IMG/VR virus record: IMGVR_UViG_3300035698_002096
Span: 1 to 24,683 of that record
From: a virus
DNA length: 24,683 bases
Direction: 5' to 3' (one strand)
Translations under genes and position numbers: made by a program
Shown here: in pieces, positions 1 to 8,240 of the stretch
How positions within the stretch are numbered: the stretch's first letter is position 1
How the letters are laid out: the number at the start of each line of letters is the position of its first letter
Notes under the pieces: generated by a model
Told to the model about the DNA's origin: nothing
The model's input: only the letters and a program-made list of their open reading frames with translations
The model's database searches: none

Positions 1-73
1 GCGCTTCAATATCACCACCGATAATATTAAAGTCATAGCCTAACTTTGATTGAAAAAGAGCTGCATCTAGCAT
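1..73 (-). CDS. Mu gp46-like baseplate protein, N-terminal fragment
   Basis: The reading frame starts at an ATG at position 73 and runs off the left edge, so only 24 residues are visible. They read like the start of the Mu gp46 family (baseplate wedge component): an ALF motif, then GYDFNI and GGDIE, which correspond to the usual ALF...GFDI...GGDL pattern at the family N-terminus. The gene order supports this, because in Mu gp46 follows gp45 directly and the gene to the right is gp45-like. No good Shine-Dalgarno sequence precedes the ATG, and the frame stays open for 15 more codons upstream without a standard start. The family call rests on a short match plus synteny. Confidence 0.5.
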   Translation of the reverse strand, partial: MLDAALFQSKLGYDFNIIGGDIEA

Positions 74-170
74 GATGTAAGTATAGATTAAATCTATTAA
101 GGTTTCAAAATAGTGATATTACTTAGGCATACCCGTATTGCCGCCGTAATTAATTATATATACTTTGTCT

Positions 171-1970
171 TTATGATAATTTCTTAAATGTTAACGATGA
201 TAGGCCCGCCGGAACTGTAAAGTTTGAAGCTGCCACTGTTGTTAAGTTACCGTACCAAACCTCAACATGGATTGTGGCCCCGCCTGTCACTTCAATTAAT
301 TGCCCTGTTAAGTGGCCCGAACTTTCATTATGCCCATTTGCTGCACGCATGTAACCAGTACCCGTCTGCGCTCCATAAAGGGCAGGTGTTGAGCCGACAG
401 CCAATTGTATTGTAGGGGATGATCTAACCCCTGATGATTCTGTCCAGTAGGAATTAACCGCAACCTCATATAAGCCATCTTCATCAAGTGATGCCCTATC
501 GCCCGATATAGAAAGCCACGAAGGTAGCCCAGCGGCGGGGATTAAAGGGGTCGCATTTAATGGCATCTTGTGCGTTCCGTCCAACGCCTGACTACCCGCT
601 AATGTTGATGCCGCCTTAGCTGTGTTTTGTATTTGCGCTGCCGGAACGCTACCCCCGCCCCCCGATGGCTCAGACCAAGTGCCATCGCCGCGTAAAAATG
701 TTGTAGCACTTGCTGTGCCAGTTGCGCTCATCATAGCTATATCAACCACGCCCGCTGCGATAGTAAGCGCCACATCCCCAGTCACATCCCCAGTATGGGT
801 AGCGTTACTAACCTTAGCATTGTTAGCGGTTATATTACCCGACAAAGCAGTTGTAAAACTTGATGTAGTATTGGTTAAAACGGTTGCTAATGGTTGAAGT
901 CCGCTCAAATCTTGATCACCCGTATATCCCTCATCATTATCCCATTGAGAATTAGACCCGCCCTTATTAGTAAGAGTTTCTGAGCTTGACGCTGTAATAT
1001 ACGCGCCGCTTGCCTGCTTGCCATCTAGGGCGGATTGTAAATCAGTTTGGTCTGATAGTGTGCCTGTAATATCGCCCCATGCAGGAGACCCGCCGCCGCC
1101 CGCTGGCTCAGACCAAGTGCCATCGCCGCGAAGATATGTAGTTGCGCTTGCCGTGCCAGTTGCGCTTAACATTGAGATGTTAACAGCTCCAGCCGAAATA
1201 GTTAAAACGCCGTCCCCTGTAACATCCCCAGTATGGGTAGCGTTTGTTAATTTCGCCGTGTTCAAAGTTATAGCCGCGTCAATAGCCGTGGTAAAGCTAG
1301 CGGTCGTGTTTGTTAAAACAGTGTCAATAGGTTGTTTACCATCTAGCGCGGATTGCAAATCAGTTTGGCCCGATATCGTACCTGTTATATCGCCCCAAGC
1401 CACGGACCCTCCGCCGCCGCCGCCGCCGCCGCCTCCGCCTCCAGCAATCGGAGCGCTAGTATCGCCGCCATCATCTCCAGTATGTATGTGAGTATTAAAA
1501 TTTGCGTTAATGCCTGTGCTTATGAAGTTATTAGCCGTAACGTCTCCAGTAACAGTGATACTACCGTTTATGGTAGATGTTCCAGTCGCGGTTATATCTA
1601 AGTCTGTAGTGTTTACAATCGTATTCCCGCTAACAGAAGCCGCAAGATTTCCGCTAGGAACATTCACCGTAACATTGCCACTAGCGTCAAACTTAATACT
1701 GGCTTGAGTTAAATAGTTTCCTATTTGAACCTCGCCAGCAGAGAGGTTTTTAAAACGCCCCGTCATATGGTCTAAAATCGCATACTTAGTGCTATTGCTT
1801 CCGTCAACTTGGAAAAGCAAGCCGTTACTTCCTTCTGGCGGACTTGTGCAAACACCATACACAGACTGACGTACCGCATCAGTATCTTTGCCCTTGTACG
1901 AAACCCCCACATTTGGGTAGTTAGTTGCATCGCCGCGTATAGCACTTAAGATAGCTTGAAAAACCCTCAT
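171..1970 (-). CDS. Baseplate spike (Mu gp45-like) fused to fibre repeats and jelly-roll-like tip
   Basis: Predicted 599-residue baseplate spike. Residues 1-165 resemble the Mu gp45/P2 gpV spike: an OB-like N-terminus, an LSAGEVQIG segment where the family has its PGEVALY segment, a Ser/Thr/Asn-rich beta region, and the tip motif HIH at 161-163, which in known spikes binds iron at the membrane-piercing apex. Known members stop about here. This one continues with 12 glycines (177-188) and two long repeats, each with AWGDITGT, TDLQSALDGKQ, NATHTGDVTGD and LRGDGTWSEP followed by GGGG, typical of tail-fibre shafts. Residues about 442-599 (DEDGLYEVAVNSYW..., ending in a beta-rich stretch) look like a C1q/TNF-type trimeric receptor-binding jelly roll. 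Its start codon overlaps the stop of the gpP-like gene in TAATG. The fold of the tip and its receptor role are inferred. Confidence 0.75.
   Translation of the reverse strand: MRVFQAILSAIRGDATNYPNVGVSYKGKDTDAVRQSVYGVCTSPPEGSNGLLFQVDGSNSTKYAILDHMTGRFKNLSAGEVQIGNYLTQASIKFDASGNVTVNVPSGNLAASVSGNTIVNTTDLDITATGTSTINGSITVTGDVTANNFISTGINANFNTHIHTGDDGGDTSAPIAGGGGGGGGGGGGSVAWGDITGTISGQTDLQSALDGKQPIDTVLTNTTASFTTAIDAAITLNTAKLTNATHTGDVTGDGVLTISAGAVNISMLSATGTASATTYLRGDGTWSEPAGGGGSPAWGDITGTLSDQTDLQSALDGKQASGAYITASSSETLTNKGGSNSQWDNDEGYTGDQDLSGLQPLATVLTNTTSSFTTALSGNITANNAKVSNATHTGDVTGDVALTIAAGVVDIAMMSATGTASATTFLRGDGTWSEPSGGGGSVPAAQIQNTAKAASTLAGSQALDGTHKMPLNATPLIPAAGLPSWLSISGDRASLDEDGLYEVAVNSYWTESSGVRSSPTIQLAVGSTPALYGAQTGTGYMRAANGHNESSGHLTGQLIEVTGGATIHVEVWYGNLTTVAASNFTVPAGLSSLTFKKLS
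651..1406 (-). repeat. Two fibre-type repeat units inside the spike gene
   Basis: Unit 1 is residues 189-294 and unit 2 is residues 295-440. Both open with AWGDITGT and TDLQSALDGKQ, share TVLTNTT, NATHTGDVTGD and TGTASATT, and close with LRGDGTWSEP plus four glycines. Unit 2 carries about 40 extra residues after the KQ motif (SSSETLTNKGGSNSQWDND region). Such repeats are typical of trimeric fibre shafts and recombine easily. Confidence 0.85.
1407..1442 (-). repeat. GGC/GGA triplet run coding 12 glycines
   Basis: Twelve consecutive glycine codons, mostly GGC, form a near-perfect trinucleotide microsatellite inside the spike gene at the junction between the spike tip and the fibre repeats. Replication slippage here would add or remove glycines without breaking the frame. 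Confidence 0.9.
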
Positions 1971-3040
1971 TAGAAACTATCCCCTAAACTTTGTCGAGCC
2001 GCTTCACGGGCTTCCTGTTGAGCATTGAGCGTGTAAGCATCTTTATAAGTCATCTGAAATTTACTAACACTTCCAGAATTTAAAGAATAGCTGTATTCAA
2101 TCGAATGAATAAGCATGTCGGATGATATATCGCAAAAATCATCTTCAACGAATGATAATGTATTAACCTTAAATGGCACGCCATTGTGGGAATGCCCTTG
2201 AACGACACAAGAATAATTTACGCTATTCGCACGCCTGATATTGGCTTCAAACTCGGCACGGTTAAAGCTTGATGAATTATTCATTTCCTCTTCAGTATTA
2301 AACTCAATAACCCGCGATTTTCTAACTTTATTGTCAATCGAAGTCGAGCCTGACTGAGAAACAATATCACTAGCTGGCGCGGCATCATTTGCTATAGGAT
2401 CAAGCTGCGCCCGTGCTGTGTATTTATAAAATATCTTATCAGCCTTCTTTTTAAAAGTTGCAGCCTTAATGTTTTTCCCCCTAACCAGTCGGAGGCCCGA
2501 TTGAACGCTTCCAGCTCGCATAAGAACAATATTACCGTCTTCATTTGTTGTCATTACGACCTGAAGTTTCCTAGCATAAGGCTCAAGGAAATTAAAAATA
2601 GTCTGACCTACTTCAGCCTCTATTCTTTCCCCACTCGCAAAATCTTGAATAGGCGTTTGAGATATAACTTTAATATCATGCATATTACCAGCGTCAAGAA
2701 CAATGCGAATAATATCAGCAAGCCCATTAGGAGCGCTAAAAACTTTATTGCCGCTAACGGTGCTGTCAAAAGCATCACCCGTACGATCCCGACCGAATAG
2801 GTATAAACTGTGGCTAGTGTCATCATGAGATACCTCTAATATTTCTATAAAACCGTTAAAGATCGCTGTGCCATCCGCAAAAACTCGAACGGCATCACCG
2901 ATCTTTACGGGCAAAAGGTTTTCAGGGTTAGCGGACACGTTCGCCTCAAAGTAGCCCATAAAGTTATGAATAGAACGGTTTACAGTAATATTTAAGGCGT
3001 CCTCGTATAAAACGCCATTTACCTCTATAGATAAGGCCAT
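1970..3040 (-). CDS. Mu gpP-like baseplate/tail protein
   Basis: 356-residue protein of the Mu gpP (gp44) family, a baseplate hub component related to T4 gp27 and P2 gpD that holds the central spike. The N-terminus (VNGVLYEDALNITVNRSIHN, then FEANVSA, VKIGDAVRVFADG, IFNGFIE) is the family's first tail-tube-like domain, and YLFGRDRTGDAFDSTV is the typical following motif. The middle contains GQTIFNFLEPYARKLQVVMTT, usual for the family. It lies between the gpN-like gene and the spike gene, exactly the Mu order. Its ATG overlaps the TAA of the upstream gene (TAATG), suggesting translational coupling. Length is close to the family norm. Confidence 0.85.
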   Translation of the reverse strand: MALSIEVNGVLYEDALNITVNRSIHNFMGYFEANVSANPENLLPVKIGDAVRVFADGTAIFNGFIEILEVSHDDTSHSLYLFGRDRTGDAFDSTVSGNKVFSAPNGLADIIRIVLDAGNMHDIKVISQTPIQDFASGERIEAEVGQTIFNFLEPYARKLQVVMTTNEDGNIVLMRAGSVQSGLRLVRGKNIKAATFKKKADKIFYKYTARAQLDPIANDAAPASDIVSQSGSTSIDNKVRKSRVIEFNTEEEMNNSSSFNRAEFEANIRRANSVNYSCVVQGHSHNGVPFKVNTLSFVEDDFCDISSDMLIHSIEYSYSLNSGSVSKFQMTYKDAYTLNAQQEAREAARQSLGDSF

Positions 3041-4242
3041 TAAGAAATACCTTTGATGGATGTTTCGCTTATTGAAGAGTTAATATTTGGATTGAGATTT
3101 GAAAGCGTATCAATATTATCAATACTTTCGTAATACCTATATGAAGTCAACGCTAAACTACTTTCGCCTGCGTCTATATCCACAACACGCCAAGCGCTTT
3201 GTTGCTTTTGGTCAAACACAGTTCGGCTGGTAGCCCTGAGTTCATTCAAAATAGACTTAACGTCTGGATTGAATATTAACCCGTCATCATTAGATGTTTC
3301 AATAATAAAATCATAAGCTGTCTCCAGATCGTCTTTAACATCTATTAATTGCGTCTCTGTATTATAGTCGGCATAAGTTGCGGCCTCATATGAGGAAATA
3401 AGCGAGTTAACCCGCGTTAAATCCTCAAAAGCGCTTAAATTGTTATCCTCTTCAATACGTTTATTTGTGGTTAAATCCTTAGCAACCCTATCGCTACCGT
3501 ATGTAGTTAGGCCTATATAGCCCTCGTAAAATGATCCTATGTTAGCGCTTAAATTCTCATATGCGTTATAAACTCCGCGCATTTGCGATAGGAAGTTAAC
3601 ACCGCTGCGTACTGCGGTAGGGGCTATGTTTTCAGCTATATCAATAATGGTATTAAAATCAGTTAGGTTATCTGGTATTATTCCTTGAACGTCAGAAGAA
3701 AGGACGGTAAGATTACCCAAAACACCCGTTAACTGTGATGCGCTTTCTTGCAAAATAAAAGGGGTGGTTAGGTTTATATATTGATCAGAAAAACTTAAAT
3801 CCAAAGATGATTTTGCTTGCGCGGCAATATTTGAAATAAGATTAACGCTATTAATGCCAGCGTTTAGAGTGATATTTTCTTGGCTCTCTTTAAACGTTAT
3901 CGAGAATGTAAACTTACCAATTGAGGCGTCACTTGCCGTTGAAGTCCATACCGTTGCGACAACCATTATCTGACCATAAACAGGATGAATTAACAGGCCG
4001 CGTCCCGCCCTATCAAGCTCTGTCTCAAATCTTATGCGCCTTTGTATAGCGTCCGCGCCGTGAATAATTGCTGTTAACTCATAGGTTCCAGCTTGCGATC
4101 CTAACTCTTCTACGTAACGCCTGTTATTGGCCCCCGTGTATTCATGGTCAACCGTCTTTTTTCCGCCAGACCTTGTTTCATCCGGCGTTAAAAAAGATAT
4201 TCCGTTATATGATGCTGTTAGTAATTGTTTAAAAACGCTCAT
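3040..4242 (-). CDS. Mu gpN-like DNA circularisation/tail protein
   Basis: 400-residue member of the Mu gpN (gp43) 'DNA circulation' family, a contractile-tail baseplate protein whose old name comes from a Mu phenotype. The N-terminal 130 residues hold the recognisable domain: the SYNGISFLTPDETRSGGKKTVDHEY segment, a central GAD..RR..FE..LDRAGRGLLIHPVYGQ stretch, and an FTFSITFKES strand. The remainder is alpha-helical and less conserved. A clear Shine-Dalgarno (AAGGAAG) lies inside the last codons of the tape-measure gene just upstream, so the two are probably coupled. In Mu the equivalent gene also sits directly after the tape measure. Confidence 0.85.
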   Translation of the reverse strand: MSVFKQLLTASYNGISFLTPDETRSGGKKTVDHEYTGANNRRYVEELGSQAGTYELTAIIHGADAIQRRIRFETELDRAGRGLLIHPVYGQIMVVATVWTSTASDASIGKFTFSITFKESQENITLNAGINSVNLISNIAAQAKSSLDLSFSDQYINLTTPFILQESASQLTGVLGNLTVLSSDVQGIIPDNLTDFNTIIDIAENIAPTAVRSGVNFLSQMRGVYNAYENLSANIGSFYEGYIGLTTYGSDRVAKDLTTNKRIEEDNNLSAFEDLTRVNSLISSYEAATYADYNTETQLIDVKDDLETAYDFIIETSNDDGLIFNPDVKSILNELRATSRTVFDQKQQSAWRVVDIDAGESSLALTSYRYYESIDNIDTLSNLNPNINSSISETSIKGIS

Positions 4243-4244
4243 TA

Positions 4245-5666
4245 TTAACTTCCTTGCCCCGCCACTGTTGTTCCAATATTACCGACCGCGCTACTACCCA
4301 TAGAGGAGCTGTTAACCGTTGCACCATTGGCTGTTATATCAATATTGCCGTTAAGGGTATTTTGATTTGCTGCACCTTGGGCGGCTGGGTTGACGTTAGG
4401 GATAAGGTTATTGCTCAAGCTATTTGATTTATTTAAGTTGAAAACAGCCGCGCTTTTTTGTGTCGCCATTAAGTCAGTTAATCCGCTAGGGATACTAATT
4501 CCGGGAATCATATCAATGGCGCGCATTATTAACTTTACTGGAGACATGAATATATCAGCCAATATAGCCCCCATAGTTACGAAAGCGCTTGTAATAACGT
4601 CGACAACGCCTAATGCTGTAGCCTTAATCGCGTTTAACGCACCGCCAGACTTCACCGATAGCCAAGCGAACGCCGCCCCTATGCCTATAACACCAGCAAC
4701 AACCGCGGCCACAACCCCGCTTCCTATAATAGCCCCTATAGCTGCCACCAATATACCCACAACTAGTATAGCGCCACCCAAGGCAGCAATAATTCCAACC
4801 ACCAAGAGTATAATTCTTTTTGTTTCGGGTGATAATGCCTTAAATGCTTTCGCCATTTTTGTTATATATTCTACAAACTTAATCGCAGTTGGCAGTAACT
4901 CCTCGCCTAACGATGCCTGTAGTAAGAATACGTTATCTTTCATTGTTGACATCAAGCCGTTAAACGTCTTTGATTGCTTATCCATCATACCAAAGAAAAG
5001 ACCGCCATCTCCCGTCATACTAACTAGAGCTTTATTCAGAACGTCAAACGTTATCTCCCCCTTTGACCCCATTTTTAAAATCTCGGCAGTGGTCACCCCG
5101 TATTGCTCTGCTAAAATCCTTAAAACGGGTATTCCGCGCAATGCAAATTGATTAAGCTCTTCAGCCATAGCCTTCCCAAGGTTTTTAGATTTAGCGTAGA
5201 TAGTAGTCATTTCGTTAATAGGAACCTTAGCGCCAGCGGCTAAATCACCTATTAACTGTAGCTCCTTAGTCATATTCTCTGCGCTAGTGCCAGCAGCCAA
5301 TAACTGGGTAGCTGAGTTAGCTATACCCCCCAATTGGAAGGGGGTAGATGCTGAAAACTCTTTAAGCTCTCCGAATAGTTTTTTGCCCCTCTCAGCCGAG
5401 CCAAGCAGGACATCAAAGGAAACTTGCATCGTCTCCATATCGGCTGCAGCCTGTATCATCTGCTTGCCCATTAGCATTATAGGTAAAGTTACAACGGCGG
5501 ACATAGCAGCGCCCACTTTCATCATATTCTTGCCAAGTTTTTTTAGGCTTTTGGCTGCGTGATCAGTGCTAGCCTTTATTCTATCTGTTGATCTTTTGAT
5601 ACGTTTAGCATGGGCCGTGTATTTGTCAATTATCTCGTAAACATATGAAACTGAATATTTAGCCAT
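4245..5666 (-). CDS. Tail tape measure protein
   Basis: 473-residue tape measure that sets tail length and passes through the tail tube. I chose the ATG at 5666 (MAKYSVSYVYEIIDKYTAHA), preceded by AAGG at good spacing, rather than the ATG at 5744, which would extend into the chaperone frame. The N-terminal half has basic coiled-coil sequence and the conserved tape-measure motif METMQVSFDVLLGS...ELKEFSASTPFQL...ATQLLAAG. Residues about 280-350 form two or three very hydrophobic Gly/Ala-rich helices, as expected for the membrane-inserting part. The C-terminus is low-complexity and Asn/Ser/Gly-rich. The protein is short for a contractile-tail phage, so a fairly short tail is predicted. Confidence 0.85.
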   Translation of the reverse strand: MAKYSVSYVYEIIDKYTAHAKRIKRSTDRIKASTDHAAKSLKKLGKNMMKVGAAMSAVVTLPIMLMGKQMIQAAADMETMQVSFDVLLGSAERGKKLFGELKEFSASTPFQLGGIANSATQLLAAGTSAENMTKELQLIGDLAAGAKVPINEMTTIYAKSKNLGKAMAEELNQFALRGIPVLRILAEQYGVTTAEILKMGSKGEITFDVLNKALVSMTGDGGLFFGMMDKQSKTFNGLMSTMKDNVFLLQASLGEELLPTAIKFVEYITKMAKAFKALSPETKRIILLVVGIIAALGGAILVVGILVAAIGAIIGSGVVAAVVAGVIGIGAAFAWLSVKSGGALNAIKATALGVVDVITSAFVTMGAILADIFMSPVKLIMRAIDMIPGISIPSGLTDLMATQKSAAVFNLNKSNSLSNNLIPNVNPAAQGAANQNTLNGNIDITANGATVNSSSMGSSAVGNIGTTVAGQGS

Positions 5667-5862
5667 TTTTTGAAGCCTTATCCATTGCTTGTTTGGTTTC
5701 GCGGTTAATTCTTTCCGCTTCTGTTTGAATTTGACGAACCTCATCGAATGGAAGCGTCATTAATGTATCATAAAGAAGGCCACCTTCGCCCCATTTGACG
5801 AGATTTAAAACCATCGAATAAGCGTCTTGATATTTACTGTCTAGCCAAAACGCTATTTGATA
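5659..5862 (-). CDS. Tail assembly chaperone, frameshift-encoded C-terminal part
   Basis: This 67-residue extension (YQIAFWLDSKYQDAYSM... to ...AMDKASKNG) has no standard start of its own except a weak TTG at 5874 inside the upstream gene. It lies in the -1 frame relative to the 5853-6308 gene, and entering it by slippage at 5868-5862 gives a 216-residue fusion. This matches the G/GT arrangement found just upstream of the tape measure in most long-tailed phages, where the fused form chaperones the tape measure. Its last codons overlap the tape-measure start. Two prolines only and many charged residues suggest an alpha-helical protein. Independent TTG initiation is the alternative. Confidence 0.7.
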   Translation of the reverse strand, partial: YQIAFWLDSKYQDAYSMVLNLVKWGEGGLLYDTLMTLPFDEVRQIQTEAERINRETKQAMDKASKNG

Positions 5863-6308
5863 AAATTTTCGCAATACTCAAAGCATACGTTTTCAAAGTC
5901 TTTTAGGCTCATATTTTCGATATGCGAATCTTTAATAGCAGTATTATCAAGAACGGTACATACCCGAACCATAATAGTTTGGAAGCAAGCATAAAATCCC
6001 TCTAAGTCTTCGTTTGACCCGACAACTAATTCTCTGATTGATTGAGATTTATCGCCATCAATTTCTATTTCACTTTGACCATTCGCCTTTGCATCGTCAG
6101 CCATTTGCATCATCTTATCAAGACCGATAGAGCCTATAAACTTTTGCTGCTGCTGATCTTGCGCCCGTGCGATATATTGCGCAAGCTTTGAAGCCTGCTT
6201 GCGATCCTTCATAGAAGGGGCGGTTAAAACAAGCTCGTAAACTTCCTCAAATCCCCCGTCTTTTGATACCTGTATAGATGTAGATAGTTTAAAACTTAAC
6301 TCGTTCAT
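5853..6308 (-). CDS. Tail assembly chaperone (G-like, zero-frame product)
   Basis: 151-residue product between the tail tube and the tape measure, the position of the tail assembly chaperone (Mu gp41-like) in contractile-tail phages. I chose the ATG at 6308 (MNELSFKLSTSIQV), one base after the tube gene's stop and preceded by GAGG, over the more distal ATG at 6341, which overlaps the tube gene. The sequence opens with a beta-strand pattern and continues as charged, helical sequence with FEEVYELVLTAPSMKDRK and a QDQQQQK run. The family is poorly conserved, so the call rests on position, size and the frameshift site at its 3' end, which produces a 216-residue long form. Confidence 0.7.
   Translation of the reverse strand: MNELSFKLSTSIQVSKDGGFEEVYELVLTAPSMKDRKQASKLAQYIARAQDQQQQKFIGSIGLDKMMQMADDAKANGQSEIEIDGDKSQSIRELVVGSNEDLEGFYACFQTIMVRVCTVLDNTAIKDSHIENMSLKDFENVCFEYCENFIK
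5862..5868 (-). other. Programmed -1 ribosomal frameshift site A AAT TTT
   Basis: On the minus strand the zero frame reads GAA AAT TTT ATC AAA TAG. The heptamer A AAT TTT fits X XXY YYZ, allowing both tRNAs to re-pair as AAA TTT after a one-base slip. It sits two codons plus the stop before the end of the zero frame, and the new frame stays open for 67 residues up to the tape measure. Position, frame and gene context all fit the conserved tail-chaperone frameshift. I did not identify a certain downstream stimulatory hairpin. Confidence 0.75.
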
Positions 6309-6309
6309 G

Positions 6310-6699
6310 TTAACCAGCCTCACCCATAAATTCAACTTCAACAGAACCGTCCGCGCCTACTGAAAACTCAGGCTCACTTGTTATGTTCATGTTAGTGAAT
6401 GACAAAGGAGTTGTAATTGTACGGCTAGAAATTCTAATTGTATTCCCGCCGTTAAACTTATTGTCGTGCCATGTCTGAACATATTCCATGTTGGCATCAG
6501 TAACAGAAAGGCTAAATTTGACCATTCCTATTTTTGTCTCTGCGTTCTCGGTAATAACCGCCTCAACACTGTCTCCGCCTGCGCTTTGTGCGCGGACATT
6601 AACATCACCAACACCGCGTTTATAAGAAAGGGTATTAGGTAAGATTGAAATCGTTTGATCATTCACCTGAATGGTCGGATTTGATAAAGCATTAGCCAT
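6310..6699 (-). CDS. Tail tube protein (Mu gpM-like)
   Basis: 129-residue tail tube subunit that polymerises into the inner tube inside the sheath. The sequence is almost all beta-strand, with features of the Mu gpM type: NPTIQVNDQTISILPNTLSYKRG near the start, SVEAVITENAETKIGMVKFSL in the middle, and a C-terminal EPEFSVGADGSVEVEFMG hairpin. A strong GGAGG Shine-Dalgarno lies inside the last codons of the sheath gene. Sheath-tube-chaperone-tape measure is the standard order for contractile tails. Size fits the family. Confidence 0.8.
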   Translation of the reverse strand: MANALSNPTIQVNDQTISILPNTLSYKRGVGDVNVRAQSAGGDSVEAVITENAETKIGMVKFSLSVTDANMEYVQTWHDNKFNGGNTIRISSRTITTPLSFTNMNITSEPEFSVGADGSVEVEFMGEAG

Positions 6700-6707
6700 G
6701 TATATTA

Positions 6708-8240
6708 TTAACCTCCAAAGTTAACTTGAATTGTACCAACAATAGCACGAAGTTGCGTAACTAAAAGCGGGGCCATATTAACAGTCGCCGTTCCAGTTGC
6801 CAAATTCAGGCTGATAGCTAGGTTGTTTAAAAAGTCTTGTTCAGCATTGCGTCCGCTTTGAACTAAACCGCTTAAAGCAAGTGAGCGATAAACCTCAAGG
6901 GAGAAAGCGCGGATACTTGCGGCGTTAGCCATGTCACGTCCGGCGATCAAGTCACCCTCCGTTAAGCGTGATTGCGCGTAATTCTTCTTATAGTTTGCAA
7001 AGTATGTTTCGCGAATAAGAGACGCTGTATCAATCGTGTTTAAGAACTTATAAGAGCTATCTCCGTTTCCTGCGTTATCTGTCAAGTATGTTGTAACCAT
7101 ATCGCCAAAGATTGTCGTATTAAACGCACGGTTAGCACCAAGCAATGATATAGCCGCGCCGTTAAGCTCGTCTTGATCTTCAAATGTAAACTCATCTTCA
7201 GGCAAAGGCACTGGCAAGTTAGGCAAAGCCGTATTAAAGTAAGGCAATGAACCAAGTGAGATACCACCGAATTGATCAAGAGCCGCTGTTGTCGTTAGGT
7301 ACTGAGTAAGGTTAGCGCCAGTCGTAAGTCGCAAAGCTCTAAGCGCCCCGACTTGAGCCGCGGTAACATCTGGCATTTCACGCAATGATGTACCCTTGCG
7401 AAAACCAAGGTTAACCGTTTTATCACCAATAACCGATAGGCTCTGTGAGTTTAAAGCCGCAACATATGACTTAAGGCTTGAAAGCGTGCCTTTTTTAACT
7501 TGAATAGCAACGCCATCAAGAACTTCGTTTGTTGAGTTAAATCGTGTATTTAGAACATCTTCGATAACTGTAATATCGTAAACAGAGGGCCAAACAACAG
7601 TATGGTATCGGGTAGAACCCAAAACATCCAAAACGCCTGTTAATGAAGGGTCGGTTGCTCCGTTGGCCCATCCTGTTACCGTGTAAGTAATTCCAGCAAC
7701 CGCGCCTTTTACGCTTACTGTCCATTCGTTAGAATGTGTACCGCCGTTAGAAGCCGTCGCTGTCGCTGTGCCAGTTGAGGCTGCAACTGTAAATGGGCTT
7801 GATGTGTAAACCGCAAAAGCAGTTTCAACTGATGCCGCTACGTCCGTAGCAGTGTCATCCACCGCGATAGAAACAACAGTGTCATATCGTTTATCAGAAC
7901 CGAAAGTAACTGTGATAGTTCCAGCGGCTGTAGCAGTACCAGAAAAGGCGACAATGCCTGTACCGTCTGATGCCGCGCCCGCGTCTGCTATTGGCAAAAC
8001 ATCAATCGGCGTGATCTTATTGTATTTCTTAAATTCTCTGACCATTTCAGCTACCTGCGAGCGAGCGCCAAACAAGGCGTTAATCGCGTTAGTAGCGTCA
8101 TCAACATCACGCTCAAGTACGCCATCTGCGGCTGTGCCTGAAAGTAACTGACCCACTAAAAGTACTCGATGGGCCGAAACCTTAGCGAGTTGCTCGGCTG
8201 GGATAATATTTAGGGTTACACTTGGTTTTGAAATTGGCAT
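6708..8240 (-). CDS. Tail sheath protein (Mu gpL-like)
   Basis: 510-residue contractile sheath subunit of the Mu gpL type. It opens with a family-like segment (VTLNIIPAEQLAKVSAHRVLLVGQLLSGTA), followed by a variable beta-rich insert (about residues 75-195, with TFGSDKRYDTVVSIAVDDTATDVA) probably exposed on the tail surface. The conserved C-terminal part includes AGRDMANAASIRAFSLEVYRSLALSGLVQSG, the handshake region that links neighbouring subunits. The gene starts one base after the DUF2635 gene's stop and has a GGAG Shine-Dalgarno. Contractile injection follows from the sheath and tube pair. Confidence 0.87.
   Translation of the reverse strand: MPISKPSVTLNIIPAEQLAKVSAHRVLLVGQLLSGTAADGVLERDVDDATNAINALFGARSQVAEMVREFKKYNKITPIDVLPIADAGAASDGTGIVAFSGTATAAGTITVTFGSDKRYDTVVSIAVDDTATDVAASVETAFAVYTSSPFTVAASTGTATATASNGGTHSNEWTVSVKGAVAGITYTVTGWANGATDPSLTGVLDVLGSTRYHTVVWPSVYDITVIEDVLNTRFNSTNEVLDGVAIQVKKGTLSSLKSYVAALNSQSLSVIGDKTVNLGFRKGTSLREMPDVTAAQVGALRALRLTTGANLTQYLTTTAALDQFGGISLGSLPYFNTALPNLPVPLPEDEFTFEDQDELNGAAISLLGANRAFNTTIFGDMVTTYLTDNAGNGDSSYKFLNTIDTASLIRETYFANYKKNYAQSRLTEGDLIAGRDMANAASIRAFSLEVYRSLALSGLVQSGRNAEQDFLNNLAISLNLATGTATVNMAPLLVTQLRAIVGTIQVNFGG

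Noticed and set aside
121-192. Short minus-strand frame ending in YGGNTGMPK between the spike gene and the gp46-like gene
   Set aside because: It resembles a coding end but has no start codon within its open stretch (a stop lies at the spike gene's last codons), so I do not call it a gene.
1018-1491. Plus-strand open frame opposite the spike gene with a proline run
   Set aside because: The proline run is simply the complement of the polyglycine triplets; no ribosome-binding site or family likeness.
4390-5151. Long plus-strand open frame (253 codons) opposite the tape measure gene
   Set aside because: It lies wholly antisense to a well-supported gene, has no Shine-Dalgarno and its Ala/Ile/Pro/Thr-rich sequence is what the complement of Gly/Ala/Val-rich tape-measure codons gives.
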